The notes under the pieces are model-generated. The model was not told the DNA's origin. It ran no database searches and worked only from the letters and a program-made list of their open reading frames with translations. From Synergistaceae bacterium UBA5827 (GTDB taxonomy: Bacteria; Synergistota; Synergistia; Synergistales; 79-D21), in the NCBI GenBank assembly GCA_002432945.1, contig DJHE01000026.1, positions 5,208 to 16,574 of the forward strand: a DNA stretch of 11,367 nt. Direction: 5' to 3'. Made by a program: the position numbers and the translations under genes. Numbering within the stretch: the first letter of the stretch is position 1; each line of letters opens with the position of its first letter. Of the stretch, positions 1-6,488 are shown in pieces.

Positions 1-743
1 ATATCCCAGCGATCTTCCATCCCGAACCAGCCGACACTTTCGGGGATGGCGTTTTCGAGCAGGCGGGCAGAACAATAGAAGAACCCGACACCGAGCGGGC
101 AACAAGGCCATTTGTAAACGGCTGAGGACATCATGTCGATGTTGCTGGCCTTGACGTCAATGCGCAAGGCCATGATGGACTGCGTGCAGTCGACATGGAA
201 GAAAAGGTTCCTTTCCCTGCAAAAGGCCCCGATTCGGTCCAGGTCGTGGCAAAACCCGCTGGCGTGCTCGACGTGGCAGAGAAAAACGGCTCGAGTCCGT
301 TCATCGACCTGCCGCGTAATCTCTTCGAACGGGACTGTTCCATCGATGCTTCGCGCCCATCTTACCTGCACTCTCTCTCTTTGAAGATTCAAAAGGGCGT
401 AAGAGTTTGAGGGGAAAGAAATGTCCGGGATGACCACGTTGTCGCCTGGAGAGAGGTTCATCAGTCGGGCTGCGAGGTTGATCCCCTCCGAGGCATTCTT
501 GGTATAGGCAAGCTCTTCGGGCTTAGCGTTGAAGACCGAAGAGATATCGCTCCGGGCGTCATCGATGAAACTGGCCCATTCCTTGTATCCCGGGATGCTC
601 AAACCTTCTTTCAGGCGCTGGTCGTAGCCCCTTGTGGCCGCTGAATGTACCCTTTTGTGGAAAGGCCCCGTGGTTGCGGTATCCAGGTAGGCCGTATGTT
701 CCAGGACCGGGAAATTCTCTCGGATTCGTGCGATATCCTCCAT
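1..743 (-). CDS. Class V PLP aminotransferase / cysteine desulfurase-like protein, 3' end missing
   Basis: The frame is open from ATG 741-743 to the left edge, giving about 247 residues of the N-terminal and central part. The start is preceded by GGAGGA (751-756) at 7 nt. Visible class V features are the N-terminal strand EHTAYLDTATTGP, a PLP phosphate-region segment TKNASEGINLAAR (81-93), HVEHASG (157-163), the pyridine-contacting Asp in FFHVDCTQS (D185), and the Schiff-base lysine K211 in SAVYKWPCCPLGVGF. The family normally has about 370-400 residues, so roughly a third lies outside. Family knowledge: members are cysteine desulfurases, selenocysteine lyases, isopenicillin-N epimerase-like enzymes and aminotransferases. 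The mobile catalytic Cys that would identify a desulfurase or lyase lies beyond the edge, so the reaction cannot be assigned. The gene is divergent from the selenoprotein gene at 1032 with a 288-bp gap. I see no convincing promoter; the gap contains an AT-rich stretch around 795-830. Confidence 0.88.
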   Translation of the reverse strand, partial: MEDIARIRENFPVLEHTAYLDTATTGPFHKRVHSAATRGYDQRLKEGLSIPGYKEWASFIDDARSDISSVFNAKPEELAYTKNASEGINLAARLMNLSPGDNVVIPDISFPSNSYALLNLQRERVQVRWARSIDGTVPFEEITRQVDERTRAVFLCHVEHASGFCHDLDRIGAFCRERNLFFHVDCTQSIMALRIDVKASNIDMMSSAVYKWPCCPLGVGFFYCSARLLENAIPESVGWFGMEDRWD

Positions 744-917
744 TGCCGATTCCTCCCTCTATCACCTGCTCGCTTCTTTTCCACCCGACATATCCTCAAG
801 TTGATCTTAATATGAAACTTTTTTGTTTGCACCGGGATCTTGGCGTATCGCCTAGCCCTAGAAAACGGTTCCAAGGATCGGTCAGGCTGGATCTTCCGTT
901 TCACGCCGGAAGGCCTG

Positions 918-933
918 GGGGAGAAGCCGGTCA
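918..933 (+). repeat. 16-nt leader element shared with the prdAB relic
   Basis: GGGGAGAAGCCGGTCA occurs here, 99 nt before the prdAB start codon, and again at 7054-7069 upstream of the decayed prdAB copy. The core GAGAAGCCGG also recurs at 3227-3236 in the spacer after prdAB. It is either leftover homology from a duplication of the whole locus or a conserved regulatory element. The sequence alone does not decide between these. Confidence 0.5.
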
Positions 934-955
934 ACCGATTTCGACTCTGGCCAAC

Positions 956-964
956 TGGTAGAAT
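956..964 (+). promoter_or_regulatory. Possible extended -10 element for prdAB
   Basis: TGGTAGAAT fits an extended -10 (TGn then TAGAAT, 5 of 6 to TATAAT). No recognisable -35 hexamer lies 16-18 nt upstream. Transcription would begin near 971, giving a leader of about 60 nt before the GTG at 1032. It is a weak, single-element call. Confidence 0.25.
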
Positions 965-1031
965 GAATTAAATCCGCCACGCTCAGGGCTTCTTGTGTTT
1001 TGGCAGCGTGTGCTTTATTGGGGGTGGCATC

Positions 1032-3044
1032 GTGTCAGATAGAGAATGCTTACGCACTTTGGCCAAAAGGCATTACAGGATCAACCGGGTGCGGCTTGCG
1101 GGGGAGACAAGGATCGAGGGGGACACCCTTTTCCTCGCTTCCGGTCTCTGCTCGGAAGCCTTGGCTTGCAGCGACTCCAGGATCATCCTGGACGTGGGAA
1201 TCCGGATTGTCAGCCCTGCCGAATATGGAACCTATACCGATACGATCCTCGATGTGCAGCCTTTAGCCGTAAAGAGCAGGGATTCCAGGCTCGGGGAGGG
1301 TATCACGCGTTCGCTCTCCGGGGTCGTCCTGGTGCTTTGCGGCAAGGATGAATCCGGTGAGCAGGTCAGTGAAGCGGGATCAAGCCAAGGGGTGTTGTCG
1401 AGGACGGTGCGGTTTGATCGACCCGGTTCCATCGATAGCGGCGAGATCGTCATCAAGGTCGACTGCCTGCTCAAATCCGGGGAAAGGATGAAGCGCCCGG
1501 GTCCCCTGGCTTGCCATAAGGCTGCCGATTACCTCGGCGAACAGGTCAGGGCGGCTCTGCTCGCGTTGAGTGAAGAGGATTTCGCGGCGGGGTGTGCAGG
1601 TGAAGAGGAATTTTGCCACGTCCGCCGTCCTGGAAGGCCAAAAGTCCTCCTGGTCAAGGAGGTCATGGGGCAGGGCGCCATGCACGAGAAGCTGCTGCTT
1701 CCACTGCAACCCTGCGGCATCACTGGTTCGCGCTCCAATATCGATATGGGGAACGTTCCCCTGATGCTCTCTCCCCTGGAGGCGATCGACGGCGGAGTGC
1801 ATGCCCTGACCTGCGTCGGTCCCTCGACAAAGGAGACGAGCCGCCATTATTTCCGGGATCCGCTGGTGGCGATGGCCTTGGTCGATTCCGAGATTGACCT
1901 CTGCGGGGTGGCGTTTGCCGGCAGCCCGGCGATCAGCCAGCAGAAGAAGATGATTGCCGAGCGCCTGGGAATGCTCGTCGAGGCCCTGGACGTACAGGGC
2001 GTGGTCGTGGCCACCGAGGGCTATGGCAACAACCATATCGATTTCGCCGCTTACCTGGAAGCGATTGGCAAGCGCGGGATTCCTGCCGTAGGGGTGAGTT
2101 ACTGTGGGAATTTCGGCCCGATGATCACCGGTAATCCATACACATGCAACCTGGTGGATTGCGCCAAAGCGGCCAATGGCCTGGAAAACAGCATCCTGGC
2201 GGATAACACGATGGTTGCGGAGGATGCCCTTTTGGCCCTCGCCATGCTCAAGGCCGCCATGCGGGGGGAAAGCGTGTCCAAGGCTCCTCGGCGCTGGGAT
2301 CTCCGGGTGCGCGAGAAAAACCTGGCAAGGATGAGGGGCGAAAACCAGAAGCCGCTCCAGTCCGAGATACCCACCGCAACGCCTCCTCCCTCGGTCTGGA
2401 CCCCGGTAAACAAGCCCCTGGCGGAGATGAAGGTCGCCCTCGTTACCGGTACCGGTGTGCACCTGAAAACCGATGCACGCTTCAACTTGGTCTGCGACAG
2501 CACATTTCGGGTCATCCCGGGGGATGCCGACACTGCCGATCTCACGGTCAGCCATGGCGGCTATGACAACTCGGACGTATTGGCGGACATCAACAGCATG
2601 TTTCCCCTTGACCGCCTCAGGGAGCTGGCGGAAGAAGGCCTGATCGCCGGGATTGCCCCGCGCCATTTCGGTTTCATGGGGGGCAGTGGAGATCTCAAGG
2701 CCTTGGCCAATGAAACCGGGCCCGCGATCGCTGAAATTCTCAAGAACGACGCGGTGGACGCGGCCATTTTCACTGCCGGCTGAGGGACCTGTCACCGCTC
2801 TTCTGTGATTATCCAGAGAGCGGTCGAGGGATCGGGGATCCCGACCATCATCATTTCCGCGCTGCCCGACATTTCCATCCGCTGCGGAGCCCCGCGTGGG
2901 GTGTCGCCCATCGTTCCGATAGGAGCCAATGCCGGCGCGCCGAATCATCCTGGCCAGCAAAGGGATATCCTGAAGGCGGCCCTGCTCAATCTTGCCGCCA
3001 TTGACACCCCGGGCCAGAACGTGCCGCTGCCCATCGAGTACTGA
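1032..3044 (+). CDS. prdAB: PrdA-PrdB fusion: D-proline reductase-like selenoprotein with internal pyruvoyl site
   Basis: The 670-residue product is read through an in-frame TGA (2781-2783) as selenocysteine U584 and ends at TGA 3042-3044. Residues 1-440 resemble PrdA: N-terminal LAKRHYRINRV, LGEGITRSLSGVV, then HALTCVGPSTKETSRHY, where C261 is the expected self-cleavage residue that becomes the pyruvoyl group, then GNNHIDF. A Pro-rich linker (about 438-467) leads to a PrdB domain: VALVTGTGVHLKTD (468-481), SHGGYDNSD (507-515), GFMGGSGD (547-554), TAGUGTCHR around U584, then GAPRGVSPIVPIGANAGAP. Known family chemistry: reductive ring opening of D-proline to 5-aminovalerate in a cytoplasmic Stickland enzyme, where PrdA and PrdB are separate proteins. 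Here they are one chain, and the N-terminal extension of clostridial PrdA is absent. GTG 1032 is chosen because GGGGGTGG (1020-1027) precedes it; TTG 993 would add 13 unlike residues. No other prd gene is in the window, so the substrate (proline or another amine) is inferred only. Confidence 0.9.
2781..2824 (+). promoter_or_regulatory. Selenocysteine UGA codon and bacterial SECIS hairpin
   Basis: TGA 2781-2783 is followed after 10 nt by a stem: 2794-2800 (ACCGCTC) pairs with 2818-2824 (GAGCGGT), T2801 is bulged, 2802-2805 (TCTG) pairs with 2814-2817 (CAGA), and the loop is 2806-2813 (TGATTATC). That gives 11 pairs with one bulge. Bacterial SECIS elements lie inside the coding sequence just after the UGA, and SelB recognises a bulged U and a G-U step at the apex. 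Here U2801 is the bulge and G2805-U2806 sits at the loop. The encoded motif G-U-G-T-C and the PrdB homology on both sides agree. The true stop (TGA 3042-3044) has no such hairpin after it. Confidence 0.85.
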
Positions 3045-3393
3045 CCAGGGACAAAAACATTATCCCGCGAGTCAAATGGAACGGAAGGAAGGAAACTGGC
3101 GACGGGTGGTCTTCCTTGGTCCAGGCGGGGAAAGGATCGGATTCAATGCCGAGTGAGAGCGGGCTATTCGTCGAGCGCGAGATTGCCAACGGCCAAGTCG
3201 TTTGATAGCAAGCGGAACGCCTAGGAGAGAAGCCGGAAGAACCGGCTTAGAACTGACAGATGCCAAAATATGATTGGAGTTGCCCATGAGCGTCTAGCCC
3301 ACGAAGATGGGACCGGCCTGCTCGAAGGTTACTCTGCCAAGCCTAAACGGAAGTGCAAAAGATACGGGGCACTACCTGGAAAGGAAGAATACC
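3045..3393. other. Spacer between prdAB and the methyltransferase gene
   Basis: This 349-bp stretch has no convincing gene. It holds a strong hairpin at 3230-3248 with the third copy of GAGAAGCCGG. A weak promoter-like pair, TTAGAA (3247-3252) and TATGAT (3269-3274) with 16-nt spacing, could serve the methyltransferase. An open stretch ending at the TGA 3182-3184 reads ...ESGLFVEREIANGQVV. It looks like the tail of a protein but has no start, no ribosome site and no family I recognise, so it may be a decayed gene end or chance. Confidence 0.45.
3230..3248. other. Strong intergenic hairpin downstream of prdAB
   Basis: AAGCCGG (3230-3236), loop AAGAA, CCGGCTT (3242-3248): seven perfect pairs, mostly GC. 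No T-run follows on either strand, so it is not a typical intrinsic terminator. It could protect the prdAB 3' end or be a regulatory site. It overlaps the GAGAAGCCGG word found upstream of both prdAB copies. Confidence 0.5.
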
Positions 3394-4119
3394 ATGTATC
3401 CATTTACAGACCAGTTTATGTCCGATGATAAAAAAGTTGACTTCCTGAAAGCCACAATGATGGGGCCAAACGCCATGCGATTGTCGGAGGAATTGTCGTC
3501 GCACCTGAAAATCAACGAGAGCATGCGAATTCTTGACCTCGGTTGCGGGTGTGGTCTTTCCACGCTTTTGCTGGCAAAAAAATATGGCGCATCCGTTTTC
3601 GCCGCCGACCTTTGGATATCGCCTACTGAAAACTATGAGCGTTTCCAATCTATCGGGATTGATGATAAAGCTGTTCCGATTTCCGTAGACGCGACCAAGG
3701 GGCTGCCTTTCGCAAACGGATATTTCGACTTGTTGTTCAGCGTGGACGCTTACCATTATTTTGGTGATACGGAGGAAATGCTCCCGTCGCTCATTCCTTT
3801 CGTGAAAAAGGGCGGCACTATCGCCATGGCCATCCCCGGCCTAAAATACGAATTTGGGGGAAATATTCCCGATGAAATGCAGCCCTTTTGGAATGATGAA
3901 ATAGCAAGGACGATACATTCGATTGACTGGTGGAAAGGTTTGTGGAAGAAAGCAGAGGGCATGGAAATTTTGGACATTCATGAAATGGCTTGTTGCAAAC
4001 AGGCGTGGAGTGAATGGCTGGCCTCCGACCATCCCATTGCCGCTGAGGACATCCAAATGATGGAGGCCGAGGGTGGAAAGTATTTTAATTTTATCCAGTT
4101 GGTTGCAAAAGTAATCTAA
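3394..4119 (+). CDS. Class I SAM-dependent methyltransferase
   Basis: A 241-residue protein with a Rossmann-like methyltransferase fold: motif I RILDLGCGCG (45-54) binds SAM, the acidic residue ending strand 2 is D72 in FAADLW, VDATKGLPF (98-106) resembles the motif around the adenine, and FDLLFSVDAYHYF (111-123) is motif IV-like. The acceptor substrate cannot be read; UbiE-like and cyclopropane-synthase-like small methyltransferases share this layout. ATG 3394 is chosen because the purine-rich AAGGAAG precedes it at about 7 nt and homology-like sequence begins there; the frame extends to 3307 but with unlike residues. It reads the same way as prdAB after a 349-bp gap. Base composition is more AT-rich than prdAB, so it may have a separate origin. 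No terminator is evident after it. Confidence 0.85.
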   Translation: MYPFTDQFMSDDKKVDFLKATMMGPNAMRLSEELSSHLKINESMRILDLGCGCGLSTLLLAKKYGASVFAADLWISPTENYERFQSIGIDDKAVPISVDATKGLPFANGYFDLLFSVDAYHYFGDTEEMLPSLIPFVKKGGTIAMAIPGLKYEFGGNIPDEMQPFWNDEIARTIHSIDWWKGLWKKAEGMEILDIHEMACCKQAWSEWLASDHPIAAEDIQMMEAEGGKYFNFIQLVAKVI

Positions 4120-4317
4120 TCTGAAACAAGACGACGAAAATAAGCATACTGCCTAGCCAACCCTATCAACAATAAATGAAAGCGCTTCTAGTTAAATTGG
4201 CCTGATGTGACCTGTCTCAACCTTGCCGACGGTAGAGCGGTCGGTGGTGATCCCCTTGGACAGTAGTGAATCCTGCAGGAAGAGAGCACGGGAAAATGCC
4301 AGGATTTTTTACGGGTG

Positions 4318-4917
4318 ATGTCTACTATGGTAACTATCGGCATCCTTATCTTTCCTGAGGTGGAAGAACTAGATTTCGTAGGACCGTTCGAGGTATTGAG
4401 TTATGTCAATAAAATAAAGCCGGAAAGCACGACAGTTCGATTGATAGCGGAAAACCAGGGCACGATCTGCGCATTCAATGGCATGAGGATCATCCCGGAC
4501 CTGTCCCTAAGCGATTGCCCAAACTTTGATGTTATCGTGGTTCCCGGGGGTAAAGGCCGCTTGGTGGCAATGAAAAGCGCAGCTATTCGAGGATTTATCC
4601 GGTCACAGGCAAAAACCGCCAAATACATCGCTTCCGTTTGTACAGGAGCATTTCTTTTGGCAGAGGCGGGTCTGCTAACAGGGAAAAAAGCAACAACTTA
4701 CCATAGCGCATTTCCCGAACTGGAATCCTACTCCGTTCATCTCGTACGGTCAAAAGTCGTCCGGGATGGCAAGATTGTCACTTCAGCTGGGGTGAGTTCC
4801 GGCTTGGAGCTGGGCCTTTATTTGCTCAGAGAGCTTTTTGGAGTACCCCTTGCCCAGGAAGTCGCCGGCAAAATTGAATATGAGATAGATGTCGCGACAC
4901 TGGGAAATCGTCCATGA
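4318..4917 (+). CDS. DJ-1/PfpI family protein (isonitrile hydratase / ThiJ-like)
   Basis: A 199-residue protein with the flavodoxin-like DJ-1/PfpI layout: TIGILIFPEVEELDFVGPFE (6-25) with the conserved acidic residue (E16/E17), DVIVVPGGKG (71-80), the nucleophile-elbow cysteine C108 in YIASVCTGAFLLAEAGLL, and TTYHS (126-130) with the neighbouring His. The EELDFVGPFEVL opening and AGVSSGLELGLYL tail resemble isonitrile hydratase-type and AraC-associated members rather than PfpI protease. The family includes hydratases, glyoxalase/deglycase-like enzymes and stress proteins, so the substrate is unassigned. The start is uncertain: GTG 4315, ATG 4318 and ATG 4327 are all in frame, with only AGGA (4301-4304) as a distant ribosome site. 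A 198-bp gap separates it from the methyltransferase; that gap holds a small hairpin (CCGAC/GTCGG, near 4230-4248). The hairpin at 4967-4990 would terminate it. Confidence 0.88.
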   Translation: MSTMVTIGILIFPEVEELDFVGPFEVLSYVNKIKPESTTVRLIAENQGTICAFNGMRIIPDLSLSDCPNFDVIVVPGGKGRLVAMKSAAIRGFIRSQAKTAKYIASVCTGAFLLAEAGLLTGKKATTYHSAFPELESYSVHLVRSKVVRDGKIVTSAGVSSGLELGLYLLRELFGVPLAQEVAGKIEYEIDVATLGNRP

Positions 4918-4966
4918 TCTCGAGAATTGGAAGTCTCTCCACGCGGATTGGGACTGGATGATGAAA

Positions 4967-5000
4967 GGGCCTCCCCATACAGGGAGGTCCTTCTGTGTTT
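4967..5000. terminator. Bidirectional intrinsic terminator
   Basis: A nine-pair stem (4967-4975 with 4982-4990, one G-U pair) with loop CATACA is followed by TTCTGTGTTT on + and CCCTTTCATC on -. It sits between the convergent DJ-1 and radical SAM genes and can serve both. The flank GGACTGGATGATGAAAG (4951-4967) is also conserved at the second terminator (5934-5964), so the repeat unit is about 47 nt (4951-4997). Confidence 0.75.
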
Positions 5001-5062
5001 GCTGTGGAGCGTGAAGATGGGGGGAGCTGGAGGTTCTCCCCATTTCCTGTATCCAGTTTTAC

Positions 5063-5773
5063 CTATTTCCCAATCAGCGCTTGCTTGATCTCTTCAAGCT
5101 TTTCGTCCGGAAGCCCGAAAGCCTTGCCGAATCTCTCGTCGGTAAAAGTTTCAAAAACAACCGCGGTTGGCTTGAGTAGCCGGAGAGCGTTCCTGATCCA
5201 TTCGACGGAATCCGGGTCGTCGTTTGCGTCCTTGATCAGGGTCACGTAAACGGTGAAGCGCCCCTTGTAGCCATCCCGGAAACGGGTCATGTTCTCCAGA
5301 TAGGTTTCGAGGGAGTAACCGGTTAAAGGTCTCTGGAGCTTCTGGAAGGACGGTTCGTTGACGGCCTTGATCTCCCCGGAGACCTCTTCGCAAAGGGAGG
5401 CGATCCTGGCGAATTCCGGGTTGCCCAGCGGGTAACCGTTGGTGTAGAGGCTGACCTGGACGTTCTTGCCCTTGGCGAGGGTGATGATCTCTTCCAGCTG
5501 GTCGTTCGCGAACGATTCGCCCATCGAGTTGATGAAGAGCACGTCGGGTTTTTCGGCGTCGATTCGCTCAGCCAGGGACAAGAAGAACGAGGCCGTTTCG
5601 TTGAAGCGGAAGGCTTCTTCCGTCTGTTCCCCTGCCTGCCCGATGGGGCAGAAGACACACTTGAAGGTGCAGAACTTGGACGGGAGAACGTTGATCTCCA
5701 TGACCTTCCTGTTTTCGGAATCGGTGTAAACCTTTTTCACGCGCATATCGAGGGTGCTCTCCTTCTCGTCCAT
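5063..5773 (-). CDS. Radical SAM protein, COG0731-like
   Basis: A 236-residue protein. Cysteines C35, C39 and C42 in SKFCTFKCVFCPIG form the CxxxCxxC site for the SAM-binding 4Fe-4S cluster. A GEP-like motif (SMGESFAN, 83-90) and SLYTNGYPL (108-116) fit the partial TIM barrel. It resembles the COG0731 Fe-S oxidoreductase group, whose archaeal relatives include the Tyw1-like tRNA-wyosine enzymes, but short bacterial members mostly lack a known reaction. There is no extra C-terminal cluster domain. ATG 5771-5773 is supported by GGAGGA (5783-5788) at 9 nt and by a promoter at 5809-5837. It is a single-gene unit bracketed by the two related terminators. Substrate unknown. Confidence 0.87.
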   Translation of the reverse strand: MDEKESTLDMRVKKVYTDSENRKVMEINVLPSKFCTFKCVFCPIGQAGEQTEEAFRFNETASFFLSLAERIDAEKPDVLFINSMGESFANDQLEEIITLAKGKNVQVSLYTNGYPLGNPEFARIASLCEEVSGEIKAVNEPSFQKLQRPLTGYSLETYLENMTRFRDGYKGRFTVYVTLIKDANDDPDSVEWIRNALRLLKPTAVVFETFTDERFGKAFGLPDEKLEEIKQALIGK

Positions 5774-5808
5774 GTCGCTCGATCCTCCAGTAATATAGGG
5801 CTCTTCTA

Positions 5809-5837
5809 TTTATACTTCCATGGCTAAAGGGAAGCAA
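5809..5837 (-). promoter_or_regulatory. Sigma-70-type promoter of the radical SAM gene
   Basis: On the minus strand TTGCTT (5832-5837) is spaced exactly 17 nt from TATAAA (5809-5814). Transcription would begin near 5801, about 28 nt before the ATG, leaving room for the GGAGGA site. Confidence 0.55.
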
Positions 5838-5933
5838 AAGTTCCTGTCTTCAGGCGAACGGAAAGGCGAAGCGGAGATTTCTTTCCTTCTTGCCTTTTAT
5901 TTTGAGAGGTCATTGAACTACGAACTGGACGAT

Positions 5934-5964
5934 AAAGGACCTCCCTGTGAGGGGAGGTCCTTTT
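5934..5964. terminator. Intrinsic terminator after the OsmC-DUF3795 unit
   Basis: AAAGGACCTCCC pairs with GGGAGGTCCTTT (12 pairs, loop TGTGAG) and has A and T tails on both sides, so it works in either direction. Its main client is the leftward gene ending at 5990. Upstream flank and hairpin (5922-5967) match the element at 4951-4997 closely. Confidence 0.8.
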
Positions 5965-5989
5965 GTGCGGTGCTTCTATAGTTGTACCT

Positions 5990-6478
5990 TCATTCCACTC
6001 CCAAATGTTTTTTAAGAACTTCCATGTGCCGCTCGACGAAATCGCAACTGGGGATATGGCCGCACTTCCTGCAGGAAAGATCATAAGCCGAGTTGAGCGT
6101 CCCGCACTGGCTGCAGGCGTATTTTTGCTGGACTTTCGCGACCCATTGGGCTTGCTTCAGCTGTTTGGCATGCTCGAGATCTTCCCAGAGGTCGAGCCGA
6201 TGGGGAAGGGCTGCCTGGAAACCTTTTAGGTCCTTGCAAGGGAAAGACTCACATTCACTGCAAAACGCGAGCCCTTTCTCTTTCGCACAGGCTGAAAAGC
6301 TGCAATCCGCACAGGGGCCGAACCTCTTGTCCGAACCGCAGCCGAAGCATCGGACCTGCTCCTCCGGAATTCCGAACCTCAGGGAGATCCGCTTGAGCCG
6401 TTCAGGGTCCTCTTTTGTGGCGATAAAGACCGAGCAAGCGCTGCACAAAAGCCCGCAAGTTGCCGCCAATTCGCTCAT
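5990..6478 (-). CDS. DUF3795-like cysteine-rich protein with C-terminal zinc ribbon
   Basis: A 162-residue protein with 16 cysteines. The N-terminal part has the DUF3795 pattern ATCGLLCSACSVF (C8, C12, C15), CFGC (C44, C47), CADCSFSAC (C56, C59, C64) and CSECESFPC (C73, C76, C81). The C-terminal CSQCG ... CRKCGHIPSC (C122, C125, C136, C139, C145) looks like a zinc ribbon. DUF3795 has no established function; metal or Fe-S binding is inferred from the cysteines. ATG 6476-6478 is chosen because AGGAGG (6485-6490) precedes it at 6 nt. That site overlaps the stop of the OsmC gene, and only 10 nt separate the two genes, so they are probably translationally coupled. The frame runs further upstream (to 6865) but is only the OsmC shadow there. 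Confidence 0.82.
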   Translation of the reverse strand: MSELAATCGLLCSACSVFIATKEDPERLKRISLRFGIPEEQVRCFGCGSDKRFGPCADCSFSACAKEKGLAFCSECESFPCKDLKGFQAALPHRLDLWEDLEHAKQLKQAQWVAKVQQKYACSQCGTLNSAYDLSCRKCGHIPSCDFVERHMEVLKKHLGVE

Positions 6479-6488
6479 GTGAAGCCTC

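Noticed and set aside
611..961. Short open frames on both strands between the aminotransferase and prdAB
   Set aside because: They overlap the real aminotransferase frame or end in the divergent spacer, with no homology or ribosome site.
1001..1017. A sigma-54 promoter upstream of prdAB, expected by analogy with PrdR control
   Set aside because: TTGGCAGCGTGTGCTTT has GG and GC elements, but they are 2 nt too close for the -24/-12 spacing.
993..1031. TTG start at 993 for prdAB
   Set aside because: The 13 extra residues (MCFGSVCFIGGGI) do not resemble PrdA, and the GGGGGTGG site at 1020-1027 fits GTG 1032.
1380..2960. A 526-codon open frame on the minus strand
   Set aside because: It is the antisense shadow of the GC-rich prdAB gene. 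It has low-complexity His/Arg/Gly composition, no ribosome site and no recognisable family, and it overlaps clearly conserved sequence on the + strand.
2805..3044. A separate small gene starting after the TGA at 2781-2783
   Set aside because: The frame is continuous with the upstream one apart from the TGA, the junction encodes the PrdB selenocysteine motif, and the proposed start has no ribosome site.
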